From Eleginops maclovinus (lineage: Eukaryota; Chordata; Actinopteri; Perciformes; Eleginopidae): a stretch of 64,000 bases of DNA. The notes under the pieces were generated by a model. It was not told the DNA's origin. It did no database searches and saw nothing but the letters and a program-made list of their open reading frames with translations. Every line of letters starts with the position of its first letter. Position 1 is the first letter of the stretch. Made by a program: the position numbers and the translations under genes. Shown here piece by piece: positions 24,701-36,782 of this stretch. The DNA is taken from NCBI RefSeq assembly GCF_036324505.1, contig NC_086363.1, forward strand, positions 5,646,655 through 5,710,654, given 5' to 3'.

Positions 24701-26375
24701 TCTTAAATGAGAGGGCTTCTTTCTGTTTTACAAGAAAGTTCAAAAATGATATTAGGACAAATGTACCAAAGGGAAGGCCAGGTATAATCCACAAATCAAT
24801 ACAATGTGCGTTACTTTTGACTCAAATCTATGTTTTCCCAATCTATGTATCACACATGGCTTGTATTGAAGCTCTTGAAACGTCTGTATCAAGCCATTTT
24901 AGGTTAGAAGTATTCCTCTAGACCAACACGTATGACTTAATAAGCTACAATCAAAGATAAAGTTCAGAAGAAAAATAATAAAACAAAGACAAGGATCGGG
25001 CACGAACAACCCCATAACACATTTTATTTGAAATGTTTCTGATTGGTGTACACAGTCACTTTTCATCTGCACCAAGCCCACTTCGAAAAACAGAAATGAC
25101 TAAAACTGGTCTAATTTTAGCTGAACATTGTTTGCTTTAATGTAGAATTGAAATAGAAAACATGTAAGAGGCTGACAGGGAAAATGCTTTCAGGGCCCTT
25201 ACAAGAAAAGGACATTTATGTTTTAGGTTTTATGCCTGTGTTCGTGTTCTGACCGGACACTAGCTGCTTCATATCACTGGTGGATGACGAAAGGCCTTTG
25301 TGACACGCAGATATCAGACTTATCAGCAAAGACAAACATCCCTCTAACCCTTTTCAAACTCTCATATGTCACAACACAGAGGACAACGAACTGACGCATC
25401 CACCCAGAATGAAAAGTGTTGGACAAGGCCAACGCACCGAAGACTCTTTTCCAAATATCTCCACACTCCCATCAAATGTGTGTGTCAGGATGGCGTCCGC
25501 AGCTCAGGTGCGGCTGTCAGCCTGCAGACAAATAGTGTGCGTTATTAGATGAGACTGCCCGTCAAAGCTTGATCAAGGCTGCTCTGATCCGAGCACCAAA
25601 TGTCCACTCGGAAAGGAAAGTCTGTGACTGCAGTAGCCGGGGAGAGCGTCACATTTGGTACGTTCAAAGCGGGGAAAAGTACTCCATATTGCCATCAAAA
25701 TATACTTAAAGTACCAAAAGCAAAAGTACTCATAATGCAGATTGGTCCATTTCAGAATAATATATATTATATGTTTTGATTGTCATTAAAGATGCGTTAC
25801 AGTGTAATCAAAGCTGGTAAAGGCGAAGCTAATTTGTATTTGTTTGTATCCTGTGAAGTTGCTTGGGAATTTTAATCCAGGTGTAATGTAAGTCTCATTT
25901 AAGTGTTGATTATATTTCACATCATTAATCCAATTCTGAAACTAAGGTATTAAATACATGTAGTGGAGTAAAAGTACACGATGTACCTCTGAATTGTAGT
26001 AGGGTAGAAATACAAAGTAGGAAAACAGTACAGTACTTGAGTAACTCTACTTAGTTACCTTACAGCACTGGGTACGCTGATAGATACCGAACATACGCAC
26101 GAGTAGAAACCTGATGGCGCACCATACAGTAGAGACACATGTTGATCTGCTGACACACAGTTGTAGCGAGGTGATTTATTTTGCTGGCTGAGGAGGCAGA
26201 GAGACATGTCCTCCTCCAGATGGTGACAGCTCACCACCGCCACTGGAGCCTTCACTCCAGCTGCTCCCCTCTGAGTCATAGCTCTGGATGTGTGTGTGTG
26301 TTTGTGTGTGAAAGATGTTGTGGGTGTGAATCTGTTTTTGTGCATGTGGCTTTGGCGAGTGTGTACCTGCGCATG

Positions 26376-26441
<66 letters not shown>

Positions 26442-29400
26442 CGGCATCAGCTGTGCCCATTCAATCCCCAAATTTCAAGGAATTAAATAAACCAACCTCC
26501 TCTACGATAAGTAAAAAAAAAAGGACAGCTGCTTGCGACACATCTCGGGCCATGTCAGGTGTCCGCTGTCGACCCGCCAACGCACAGCTACTCTCACTCC
26601 CTCGCTCATTCACTCCCTGCTTCTTCTTCCTTCAGCCAGAGCCTCACACTGCAGCAAAACCAGAGACGGGGCTCGTTCAGATGCCGCTGCCTGCCACCCA
26701 CTCGTGCCATGCTGACATTTGAGAGCATTGAAAAGAAGAGGAAGGGGAGGTAGTAGAGGAGGAGGACATTAAAGTTGGGGAATGGAGATGAGAGGAAAAG
26801 CAGGAAGGGGTTTTTTAGGGGGGAGAGTAGTTGCAATTTAGCCAAATACGAGAAAGGGAGAGAAGTGAATTAGAGAGGAAAAGGAAACAGATTGGGTGTG
26901 AAGCCTCCACTTAAGATCATAATTTCTCCTTCATCTTCTTTTCTGTTTCTCCCTTTCTGCCTCGCTGATCGCATCTACCTTTCAGATAGATAAGCTCTCA
27001 GGGAAAAGCCCTTTATATGAGGCCCAGACCTCAGCATTAGAGCGGAGGGGGGGGGGGGGACCCTCGCGGCTGACTCATCCAGCAGCAGAAGAAGAAGACG
27101 CTGGTTCTGCCCTGAATGCCTTCAGATTAACAAGGTAGCGAAACCTCCAGCAGCCAAACGACATGTACAGTATGACTCAACCACCCCATAGAAAGAAATC
27201 AACAGTCTGGAGAGCTATTCTGTCAGTGTGTGTGGGTTTAGCTGCTTCTCTGTGCAGTATTGATTAACTCAGGAGCAGCAAAACTAAGTAGTTGCACACC
27301 AACTACCAACATCATTAGCAGCATCGCGGCGTAACGACCCGCTGAACGGATTCCATGTGAGGCTGATGGCACTCGACACAGGGGAGAGTGTAATCACGGC
27401 AAACATCCAGAGAGGGTGTCCGGATGAGCGGGAGAGGTGACGGAGGCAAGCTGAACTCCAAATACAAAATCAAAAATGTACCGTATCTTCTCAAATCCAA
27501 AAAGACAACACAGAGGGGAAATTGAGTCTAAATCTGGCAGTATGGGGAAACCAAACGTCACCAAATACCTCAATAGTGATGTTGCAACAATATCGTAGGA
27601 ATGGCCATTGGTGCTTTCATAAAGTATTAACACACTTTGATGAATAATCATTAGTTATGTGGGTATAATAACATTTCAAAACAGGAAAAGCCACTTACTC
27701 AAATACCCAAAATGTCAGACATTATCCTACATACATCATAAATTAAATTGATATAATGCCCAGCACTAATTGAGTCTGACTCCAACAACAGAGCTAGACA
27801 GTTTTAGCTTCAAACAAATAGTTCAATATTTAGGAAATACACTTTCTTGACGAGATTTAAATGAGATTACTGACACCAGTCTCTTTTCTGTACAGTAAAT
27901 ATGAAGCTACATGCAGCAGTTGGTTAGCTTAGCTTAGCATGAAGACTGGAAACAGGGTTAAAGAGCTAGTCTGTTTCTGCCAAAAATCTCAAAATTAGGA
28001 CTGAAAACTTGTAGCATCGACACTTTATCATATGAAGAAAAACCTCAGTCTTGAGCGAGTATGCCAACAGGAGTAGCATATTTACAAAATAACTTAAAAT
28101 GCTGTCACCAAAACTTCGAAAGTGTTCTCATAAATTATTCAATTTCAAATAAATACAAGTTTGGAGTAGAGGCAAGAAAAAACCCCAAGCTATTGAGCCT
28201 TCACACCCACACACACATACAGTACACACACTAAGCAAATTAAACAAACGCACACAAGAACATTTTGTTCTACAAAAAACAGCGTCTGCCTTTGGACGGG
28301 AAAATCGTGTTATGGTGCCAGTAAATCCTGCTGAGAGCTGTCCTAACAAAGCCCCTGAGACCTGCTCTTTTCTCCGACCCAGAAAACACTTACACACTTA
28401 CCCTGAAACTTCTTGCGTAACCTCTCACTCAATTTGAAACTCAAAAGATTGAGGTTTCCTTCTGATTACTGTGTGTTCCAAACCAGTGGGTCTGAATTGC
28501 TTTAGCATTTACATTTCCGCATAAAGTAAATTATAAAGAACCTACAATTCTGTCAACTCAATACCATCGTTTTTTTGGGGGGGGGGTTTCTGACTTATTG
28601 GCTGAACAATGATTTTTTTAGGGTAGCTGAATGTTGTGGCATTTGTAGAAAAAAGGCCAGCATTTGCTTTCTTTTCATCCATAATAATACAAAAAACGAG
28701 ATGGGACGAAGAAGCACAAGAAGCCTTCAAAAGGGTTCAGCTCATTAAAAATAGAACACACACACAACTACGCTCAAACACACACAGATACACGACACGC
28801 CCACCATCACAACATATTGTTTACAAGTGGAGCTCGAATGGACAGGTAGTGATTAGACACAACAAAGGAACCACCTCTGCAAATCTGGGAGCCTGCAGTG
28901 TACCGCCCTGTGTGTCCGTGCGTGTGCGTGTGGGTGCGTGTGTGTGTCCATAAGCATTTTCCTCTGGTACACATATAGCGGGTGGCTAGATGTACTTAAA
29001 GGTCCGTCCATTACGCTCCAGAGGAAGCCTAAAAAGCTTCAACTCAGAGATGCATGAATGAAGCTTTTACAAATATAAATAAAGACAATACTTAGAATCT
29101 ATAGAAAGCACTATGACAGCTTTCCAGAATAGGGCCGTAAAAAAAAGATAGGTAATCCGTGACCTCCAGTATGGGATCATCGCAGACAGAAATCAGAAGA
29201 AAACTTAATTTGTGTTTTTAATTTAGTTCAAACCTCCCTCACTTTGATTTGAAATGTCTCTGTTTGGTTGTTAAGGTGTAGTAGAACATGTTGTGGAATA
29301 TTTGCTGAGCTTGAATTTGAGAAAATCGTTACCACTCTCTTATCTGTTATTACTACGAGGCTACGCTAAGCAGCTTGTGATCTTCTCTCAGTACAAAGAC

Positions 29401-32400
29401 TAGATGCAGCTAGCAAGGTAATACAAAATAAAAAACCCTTACCAGGCCCTCTAAATGTCTCTAATTAACATGTTATATGGTGTTGGTTTAAAACTGAAGT
29501 GTAAAACCATCACGGTTTCACGAGGGTGATATGTGATATTTGTTTGCATGCTGCTATCTTCATATTTAGCCATCTTTTCATCTAACCGAGCAACAGAAGA
29601 ATAGATGTTCCGCAGTAAAACAAAACAAAAATACTGGGCTAACAGTCCCTCAAAGAAAGTACAGTATTTGCTCTCTGCTGTGTGGGCTTCTATATTTTCC
29701 TTTTGACACTTTGGAAACATTGCCCAAAATGCAACACACTGGGGGGTTTGCTGCCACAGCCTTCTTTGGTGTGGTGTGAAAATGAGCCTACAGTCATTCA
29801 GCTTGATACCGCTGAACAGAAAGAACAAACAGTTTTGTGTGTTATCTACACATGTTTGAGCTTTTTGTTGGTCTACATTGGAAGGATTACAGAGTGGATG
29901 GATGGGTGGAACAAACACATGACTTTCACCAAGAGGGACTCCAGTTAGTATCTTGTGTAAAATAAAAAGCTAACCGATTTACATTGACTACGTGAGAAGC
30001 ATACTTTTTTGAACCAAAACCAACATTTTTTACTGAACATAACCAAGTTGGTATGTTGCCTAAACTAGCGAATAGTTTGAATTGACAACATTTACTACGT
30101 GATTTAAACCTAGTCTGTATGGGACGAGTTGGGACCAGAAATTGGCCAATACAACACATGCAGGGCCATGTTATTTATACACCTTCCCACAAGATCTATA
30201 ATATATATATACAGCTCCGGAAAAAATGAAGAGACCACTTCAGCATTATCAGTTTCTACAGATTTACTTTTAATAGGTTTGTCTTTTTTGTATTATAATA
30301 AACTAAACTACTGACATTTCTCTGGGTTGAAATTCAACAAACACTGGAATGGCTGCCATACATGTAGAGGTAAAGATTTAAGAAACATACGGAGTGGTTT
30401 CTTCATTTTTTCCGGGACTGTCTATATAATATATATTCATCCAACATACACTTCCTGACATGACTTTAAAAACTCTTCTCCACTTTAGTTTAGCATTTAC
30501 CATAAGTACACCTCTATCAGTGGTGGCTGCTGTTCAGCAAACGTCTCATTTCATTTTCATTAAATTAGTGCCAAGTTCTCTTACATCAGAAATGAGCTGA
30601 GGTAACACATACTGTAGATTACTATGTAAATGCTTAATTCAAAAACTTGAGTTATGGCAGCTGTTTGTGCAGCGAGGCCACTCAGCCATTAACTGATCAT
30701 CGTCACGAGGATAAATCTGACCTGTAAGGTCTAACCGCTGGTGCTGAAGAGGGCAAAGGGGTGCGGGAATAATGGGGTTTAGATAATAAGATGCACTTAA
30801 ATAACCCCGTGGGGAGCTGTCAGGGCTCCAGCTGGGAGAGAGAGCCAGACACAGAGTGGGAGAGAGAGCAGTCTGTTCAGACCACAGAGGACGGAGGATT
30901 AGACCAACACTGTCCACTTTAGCTGATCAAAACTCACCTCTAGCCTCTTCAGACCATCCGCTCTCCCACACCACTTTCATACATACAAATGTCTGCTATT
31001 GCTCTTCTGTATCACCACTTCATCTATAATAAAAGTGATTCAATGGATGCCCAATCCATCAGGCGTGATATATTGGTTGAAGTGTTTGAAATATCTGCTA
31101 TTAATGTTAATCAGCAAGTGGTTACGCAAGTAAGCATCAGAAGTGGTCCAGACAAGGCTCTTAAATTGAAATCACATGAACAGTTTTACATTTTGTTTAC
31201 TTTTAAAAGCTTTTGCTTCTCAACTGAATATGAGCTACCTCGCAGCAAGTTATCTTTTGTTAGAATAAAGAGTGGAAAACAGACAGCCTCACCCTGACCA
31301 AGGGAAACCAAATCTGCCTGCCAGCACCATCACCCATCTTGTTTGTTTGATCTGTACAACAGCCAAAGTGAAAAATGTGTTGCCACTTAACTTCCTGAAG
31401 TCTCCGTTGCAATGATCAGTCAACTAATAATCAAACAGTACACGGAGAAAAAAATACCTGGTGACAAACATTGACTTAAGTGATTTTTTGATGAAAATAA
31501 GGCTGTTTTATAACCTCTCAAATATGTATATTTTTCAGCTTTAATCTCATTTTATATCATAATAAACTTTGGGATTTGGACTGACATACAAGACATTAGA
31601 ACTACATAATAATAAACAAAACATTTCCACAATTTTCTGACACAACATAGATCAGAACAGCTTTAAAAAGTACAAATATTTTTTAAAAACACTGAAAATA
31701 ACATTTAATTGCAGTCTTCCTCCACTGGTTGCATGGACAAAATTCAAGGAAGTCTCCGCTGAGTGTTGATTCTTATACAGATTAAACGAACGTGATATTA
31801 GTGAGCTTTGGAGGATAGGCAGATTTCATTACAGGCAGGCTAGCTGTTAGTCTTCAGGCTAACCGTCTTGTGGCTTCAGATTCCGAATCAATGGACTCAG
31901 CAAGAAGTCAAGTGGCAAGTTAAAAGTATAATTAAACAAAATGTCTAAAATTGTCTTCAAAAACAAAACCTTGAAAAGATGAACGGGGAACAACAAATGC
32001 AGATGCTTCTGTTCAGGCTTTTGAGGAGGCCTAACACTTCATGTTGGTTTTGCATTTAATCTGCCGCTGGTTAACGCATCAGAAAAGACATAAACACTGT
32101 AACAACTATTCCCAGGGTAGGGACTATATTTTGAACTCAACTTTAAAGTAGTGTAATGGGTTGCTGATTAAGGTCATGTGATATGGTTAAACTCTCCAGA
32201 ACAGCTACTTAAAGGATCTTGGTGACTGGTGATATTTTGTTATTTGAACGTCTATGATTTTCTCCCAGCAGAATGCAAAATGTGTAAAACACCATTTAAT
32301 GATGTTAAATGCTGCTGATATTCAACACTGTTCTTTCGTGTTTAATGCTGGTAGTTTAAATGTTAAACTGACTCCAGATTACAAAAGAATGACATCCACT

Positions 32401-34383
32401 TAAACTTAATCTCATCATTAAAGATCCCAAGACTTTCAAAACTTTTGTTTTCCTGCCACCCGAGGCGGTTATTTTCTCTTCAGTCTTTCGAAAAGCAGCA
32501 TTCAATTTTGGTCCTGTCACTCATACTGGCAGAGCGGCTGTCACTTCTCTTTTCAATCAGTGTCAATCTCATCTTTTTAAAACATCAGAAGAAGATTGCT
32601 TTTTATTTTACATTAGATATTCAATGTTTTAAACCATTTAAAAAGAAAACTTAAAAGCTGTTTATCCAACCGAGGTCTCTCCCCCGCTCTGGAGCTCCCT
32701 GCTGTGCTGTGAAAAATGTGCATCTCTATCTGCTCCACAGAGAACCCAGCGGACGAGCTCGACCGAGGGAGGGACAGAAATTGTGAAGGGAAAGAGAGGA
32801 AGAGCAAGAGAGAGCAAGAGATTTCAGGACATTTCATCACGCAGACTGGGAGGCATCTCGGAGATGTGATGTGGGGGCGGCTGGGATGAATATGTAAGGT
32901 CAGACTCTCAGGTAGATCCAGCTTCCTGTTTAACTTCCTCACAGCGTCTTCAGAGGCCACCTTGTTTCCTATTCAGCTCAAAGCCAGGAGTAAAGTCATG
33001 GGAGCACCCCTCCTTATCTCGGGAAAGCTGCTTTAATTCAATTAAAGCTGTGACACGGAGGTGAGGACAACTGACGCCTGATATTGCAGAAACACCCCGT
33101 CAGATTAATTATCCCCTTATCAGCTGGTTAAACGGCTTTCATACTGTAATCTGCCTGAAATCGTAATAATACCATTAATAATCGAACACAAAAGGGAAAG
33201 CACGGGATGTATTTGCAGCTGTGCCGGATTAATAACGGTTCATTAGTAATAATATCAATTAAAACGTGTCTATGGTAGGACTGGAAGTGAGAAACAGAGG
33301 GGTAGAGGAACTGCACAAAGAAGAAGAGGATTCTCTCCTGCATCTTGTTTGCTTTAATTCCTGCCTAATGCGACTTTAATCAGAAAAGTGGGTGAGCACT
33401 TGTAATTTTGTAATGAACTCATTAAAATCTGTTTACGCCGGCATGTGAAGGCATCAGTTCAGTTATTACCTAGGCCTTGTGTGAATGATTAGCACTGTCG
33501 GGTTAATCTAAATACATAAAAAAACATTGATTAGAGCTACTACTGCTTAGCCGTTCCCAGGGGAGAAGCGGCGCTGCCATGCAGAGTAATTAATCAGTGC
33601 CATAGGTGCATTCCGACAGGTGACTGCCTGAAATCATGCAGAAGCAGATGTTTAAGAGTCAGTGATGGACATTTGTATCAACATAACACATTGAAGACAA
33701 TTTAAAAACCCTGAATGATTCCTTAGAGAAAAAAACCTTTACAGTAACGCCACATACGCTGCAGTGAATTTTTAAGCCAAGAGATTCCCTGCATACAACC
33801 AGCAGCAAAGAAAAACACCTTTTTATCTCTGACAAACTATCATAAAAGCAGCATCAATACACAGAGAGCACACACTGATACTGTGAGTGCAGCCACATCA
33901 CACACACATTCACACACATTCACACACAACCAGCTTTGTAATCCAAATCAGAGATGCAAACGGTGAGGCAGTACCTTCCGCTCACGCAGAGCTTCATCCC
34001 GAAGACTGAGAGATAAAAATCCTGCCGCCTGAGCCTCTCGCCGGGGAGATGGAGAAAACCCCCCTTCTATATGCTAACGCAGCTCCCCTCTTACAGTTTA
34101 GAGAAACCCCCAGTACATGCACAGCATCCCACCAACACTGCCGCCGCCGCTGCCGCCGCCGACACCAGAACGCCACTCCAAGAGCGAGCGGGAGAGAAGA
34201 CAGAGAGGGAGTGAGGGACTGTGCAAGAGTGGAAAGAAAAGGAAGAGTGGGAGGGAAGGAGCTTAAAGGAAGAAGACTGGGAGAACGCGGGGGCGTGATG
34301 ATGGAGAGCAGAAAGATATGTGCAGAGAGAAAGAGAGAGAGAGAGCGAGAGAGAGGGGGGAAAGCTTACCTGATGATGTCCAT
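11183..34383 (-). CDS. begain: BEGAIN, brain-enriched guanylate kinase-associated protein
   Basis: Coding exons on the minus strand are 34370-34398 (start ATG at 34381-34383), 21500-21661, 18478-18544, 16975-17082, 16286-16366 and 11183-12577. All junctions are GT-AG and in phase, giving 608 aa; human BEGAIN is about 593 aa. Residues 5-130 form the conserved coiled coil ('LRKRLSYTTHKLE', 'ELRRAQEELDKFTDKLRR', 'MYRKDCNLAAQLLQC'). The last exon encodes 464 aa, rich in Ser, Pro and Gly, with 'KVLEKPD', 'SSDTALYCPED', a proline run (VPPPPPPYN) and the terminal 'LSRKDSLTKAQLYGTLLN' typical of BEGAIN. The family binds the guanylate-kinase domain of PSD-95 at excitatory postsynaptic sites. For the last exon I chose the acceptor 'TGCTAG|CTGCCG', not the internal 'TTTCAG|GAG', because it restores the conserved 'LPADFQER'. 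Introns carry many repeats; the largest is 12.7 kb (21662-34369). Confidence 0.94.
14640..15600. repeat. older 'agtactca/aagtac' repeat interrupted by a Tc1 derivative
   Basis: Words such as 'gaagtactcagatatg', 'gtaaaagtacaaaagcat' and, beyond the inserted element, 'gtataagtactcaacctcg' and 'ggacaagtaccttcaaattg' resemble the interspersed repeats at 25660-26060 and 44555-44935. The Tc1 derivative at 14804-15404 splits this copy. Outer limits are approximate. Confidence 0.45.
14804..15404. mobile_element. fold-back Tc1/mariner-like element, non-autonomous
   Basis: The ends are 'cagtggaggaaataagtatt' at the left and its imperfect inverted copy at the right ('atcaaatacttagttccttc', 'actg'), each bordered by TA (14802-14803 and 15405-15406). 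This matches the terminal repeats of a widespread fish Tc1 family. The element is 601 bp and has no transposase ORF. The inverted repeat runs well beyond the usual ends: 15001-15049 is the inverted copy of about 15171-15221, so almost the whole element is two arms of about 245 bp around a loop of about 120 bp. The loop text ('acctggcgaccaactacaag') looks like the sequence near the 3' end of the autonomous relative. It lies in the begain intron between 12577 and 16286. Confidence 0.85.
15625..15915. repeat. probable degraded DNA-transposon fragment
   Basis: Begins with 'cagggtttcccacacataga', a motif typical of hAT-type ends in fish, followed by a GC-rich 'ggcgggccgcccagg' stretch unlike the AT-rich surroundings. 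No matching right end was found, so it is called only as a probable remnant in a begain intron. Confidence 0.35.
16680..16775. repeat. retroelement-like 3' tail
   Basis: The text 'agtaaagcactttgaatcac' followed by 'gaaatgtgctatataaatac' and 'tttgccttgatttgc' matches a recurrent tail in fish interspersed repeats. It is located in the intron between begain exons 16286-16366 and 16975-17082. Confidence 0.5.
21664..21707. repeat. (AC)22 microsatellite abutting a begain splice acceptor
   Basis: 44 bp of perfect AC repeat on plus, i.e. TG repeat on the begain transcript. It ends directly at the acceptor of exon 21500-21661 (TGTGTGTAG|CTC), so it occupies the position normally held by the polypyrimidine tract. 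Confidence 0.97.
23233..23571. mobile_element. hAT-type MITE with 8-bp target duplication
   Basis: Element 23241-23563 (323 bp) starts with CACTGGCGTAA and ends with TTTACGCCAGTG, an inverted repeat of about 11-12 bp. It is flanked by identical 8-bp copies of TTCTAAGG (23233-23240 and 23564-23571), the duplication size typical of hAT transposons. There is no ORF for a transposase. The interior is very GC-rich, with runs such as 'ggggccccccaccgccacc' and a cluster of rare restriction-site words near 23420-23475. Confidence 0.85.
25660..26060. repeat. 'aaagtactcc ... acttagttac' interspersed fish repeat
   Basis: The left part reads 'aaagtactccatattgccat' and 'caaaagtactcataatgcag'; the right part reads 'gtagtggagtaaaagtacac' and 'cagtacttgagtaactctac'. 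This arrangement recurs in teleost genomes and resembles copies at 14640-15600 and 44555-44935. Boundaries are approximate. Confidence 0.55.
26379..26438. repeat. (TG)30 microsatellite
   Basis: 60 bp of uninterrupted TG, preceded by degenerate GT-rich sequence from about 26289. It lies in the large begain intron. The Cys/Val and His/Thr ORFs running through it are artefacts of the repeat. Confidence 0.97.
27805..27990. repeat. common percomorph interspersed repeat
   Basis: Contains 'gttagcttagcttagcatga' followed by 'agactggaaacagggtta' and, upstream, 'aaatatgaagctacatgcag'. These words mark a very common interspersed repeat in perch-like fishes. Intronic in begain. No terminal duplication was located. 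Confidence 0.6.
30209..30424. mobile_element. small Tc1/mariner-type MITE
   Basis: Left end 'acagctccggaaaaaatgaa' with 'gagaccact' is mirrored at the right by 'agtggtttcttcattttttc' and 'cgggactgt', giving an imperfect terminal inverted repeat of about 29 bp around a roughly 155-bp core. It sits in a TA-rich run, consistent with TA insertion. There is no coding capacity. Confidence 0.75.
33020..33640. promoter_or_regulatory. candidate conserved non-coding element, homeodomain-site rich
   Basis: This intronic stretch has no recognisable repeat and is dense in TAAT/ATTA cores ('cagattaattatcccctt', 'ccggattaataacggttcat', 'gagtaattaatcagtgcc'), interspersed with complex GC-containing sequence. 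It lies upstream of the begain coiled-coil exons and about 0.4-1 kb from the candidate alternative promoter. The call is inference from texture only. Confidence 0.3.
33975..33997 (-). CDS. begain: candidate alternative first coding exon of begain
   Basis: On the minus strand an ATG at 33995-33997 opens seven codons (MKLCVSG) plus two bases before a donor (GGAAG|GTACTG). The phase is exactly what exon 21500-21661 needs, producing MKLCVSG-S-SMLEQKEDLRKRL. Upstream of it on the transcript strand is a GC-rich region with CGG repeats (plus 34139-34162), as in many neuronal 5' UTRs. An alternative stronger-looking donor (CTCTGC|GTGAGC) lies inside it. Supported only by phase and context. Confidence 0.3.
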
Positions 34384-34398
34384 CTCTTCATCAGGTAC
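34370..34398 (-). CDS. begain: 29-nt begain microexon carrying the conserved start
   Basis: Acceptor 'CCCTTTAG|GTACC', with a consensus branch-point word CTAAC about 27 nt upstream, and donor 'ATCAG|GTAAGC' enclose 29 nt. It enters in phase 0 and leaves in phase 2: VPDEEMDII plus AG. Joined to 21661 it gives MDIISSMLEQKEDLRKRL, colinear with the human BEGAIN N-terminus (MEKLSALQEQKGELRKRL). The true acceptor and branch point show that it is an internal exon, so a further upstream exon must exist. Confidence 0.85.
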
Positions 34399-36782
34399 CT
34401 AAAGGGAATGACAGCATGTTAGTGGAGGGGACCCACACACCTGCCAAGTAGAGCATCGCTGCAGCACAAACACAAACAGAACATACATATTCAGCGGGCG
34501 CGCTCTCTGTTTTTGTTTACGTTTTTTTCCCCCTCTATCTCTTCCCTGCTCCCTCATTCGCTCCGCTCCCTCCACGCTCGTGAGAAAACCCTCATCAGGC
34601 TGTCTACATCTGCGCTTACTCGAGGTGAGAGGAGAACAATCATATCATAGCTAGAGTGTGAGAGTGATAAAAGAGAGGGGGAAAGAAGGGAGGAGGGAGT
34701 GCGCAGGGAGAGCGGAAACCTCTATTGCAGCCAGACTGCAGATACATAGCAAGCCCCCCCACGAGGGATGCTGGCAGCAACTCAATATCCTTGTCTAGGT
34801 GCTGAATCGGAGTGAAGCAGTGAGAGAAAGACATGAAGAGGAGTGGAAAGAGATGGAGATAGGAGGCAGAGAAGGGGGGAGGTGAGGGGGAACAGGTGGT
34901 CCAATCTGTTGAATCTCGAGTCCCACACCGTGAGGGAGAAAACATTTTATACAAGTCTGCGGCTGCTGGCCCTCTCTCTGAAGGCGATGAATTATGGATC
35001 ACAGTTTTCTCATTCCTCCTTCAGATTTAGGGTGCAGGCCCGATCGCACGCTGCCCTGTTATCATGTTTCTGGGGGATGCTGGGAAGGAGGATTAACGTC
35101 AACTAGGTTTATTAATGGAGGGAGCAATCGTTGCAAAGACAGAATCAGAATACCAACATGCCTTTAAGCCGGGGGGGAAGATACAGAACGATTGGAGTTT
35201 GCATCCTTAGCGAGTGCACAGCTGAAGGTCGTGTGCCTGTGAAGAATGTTCCGTTACTGCGCTCGCACAAGTGCAAGGACTTGTGTGAGAAACTTTGCAC
35301 ACACATTTGCACACTACATTGAACGATGAACAGGCTCACATGCCTGCCTCTCTCAGCGCCCACACCACCCACCTTTTTTCAAGCAGTTGCTAAGGTGACG
35401 GCAAAGGCTGAATTTTAATCAGACAATAAATTAAGGCAATGTGATCTTCTGCTTTATTATTAAATGGCAGCGGAGCCACTTTCAGAGATCTGTCAAGAGT
35501 GTTTTGGGTTCCAGGGGAAACACTGACAGACCGCAAATCTAAACTCTGTGACCAGCGCAATCGCATGTTTACAGATTGTCCTGGTAGTGCAAACAGTCAT
35601 AATAATGCTGCTTCATGCTTTTTAGAGACTGAAATAAGACATATTGAAACAAGAAGAGGATAGCCAGATGGCCTATCATCTACAGCAGAGATAAATGTCA
35701 TGCTGACACTGCACATATACTATGCAGTAAATGCTGTTTGAGCCTTCAGGCTTGTCTTTAAGTGACAAGTGAGGAAACCACCGGTTGCTATTCCTGAAGA
35801 GAAGCAGTTGTTTACACAGTCATCTTTGCAAGGTGATGTCTCAAGCTGACTAAATGATGGATGTGACAAGGTAGATGCGGCTGAGGGGGCTGAGTCAGTA
35901 ATTGTTCAGTTTGGATTGTGTGTGGAGAAGCTGCTGATGGGTAGAATGCTAATGAGCGCGCAACTATAAAAGCCTGGTCAGTGGTCAGCATGATCAGCGC
36001 TCGTGTGCACGCTCACAGATCACCTGAGCGGAGGCATGTCTGCAGTCAGTTCTTATGATGGCTTTTTATCTCGTGTGTAAACATATTTTACATTTTTCTT
36101 TAAAGAAGCAATACATAATTTACTTTTTTCACCAGCTAGTGGCTAACTTTGCCTTTTTTCAGAGCGTATTCTTAAAAATGACCGCCTGCTGCAACTATAG
36201 ACAGTGAGAGTAAACCTAAAAAGGATCATTGTATATTGTTATAGCATTAAGTACCTACATCTTAATCTATCTGTGTATCTATCAGTGAGTGTGTGTACAT
36301 GGGTATGAAAGTATATGTGGGGATAAGGGCTTGAATATGTATGAATAACTAAATGTTTGGCAGCCATATTTATTTGTGTATTTGTACTTTGTTTTTTGCA
36401 ACACAGAACGAACTTCCTGGGTCGATAAAAGGAAGGTTTTCTTTCATAGTGTTCTATTCATATCTTTCCTTTCTGTTTTCTTTCCTTATGTTCTGATGTC
36501 TGGATTACTTCCTGTATGATGTTCTTATATTCTTAATTAAAATAAAACGTCATAGACTGCATAAGACAAAGTAACCTCTTCGTGACTTGCCTATTTCTTC
36601 CCCACTCTGAATTGCAGAGCAGAAAAGCCCCAGAAAAATCAAGAGCGACTTACTCAAATCATGCAGCCTTGATTTATTCAGGCATCACTTCAAACTCTGT
36701 GAGGAACAATTTCCTCTCCAATCATAACATATGTTCCTCGGCCTGGCTTTGATTAAAGCCCGGGATGACTCTCATCACTCAC

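Larger units (their letters stand above)
21708..33019. other. bulk of the 12.7-kb begain intron
   Basis: No supported gene. It contains a hAT MITE at 23241, an 'agtactca' repeat at 25660, (TG)30 at 26379, a homopolymer G run near 27047-27058, a common fish repeat at 27805 and a Tc1-type MITE at 30210, each listed separately. Between these the DNA is AT-rich with only short ORFs of no recognisable content, including a 155-aa minus-strand ORF at 29451-29918. Confidence 0.6.

Noticed and set aside
29451..29918. 155-aa minus-strand ORF in the begain intron
   Set aside because: No recognisable domain, no start or splice context, AT-rich composition like its surroundings; most likely chance.
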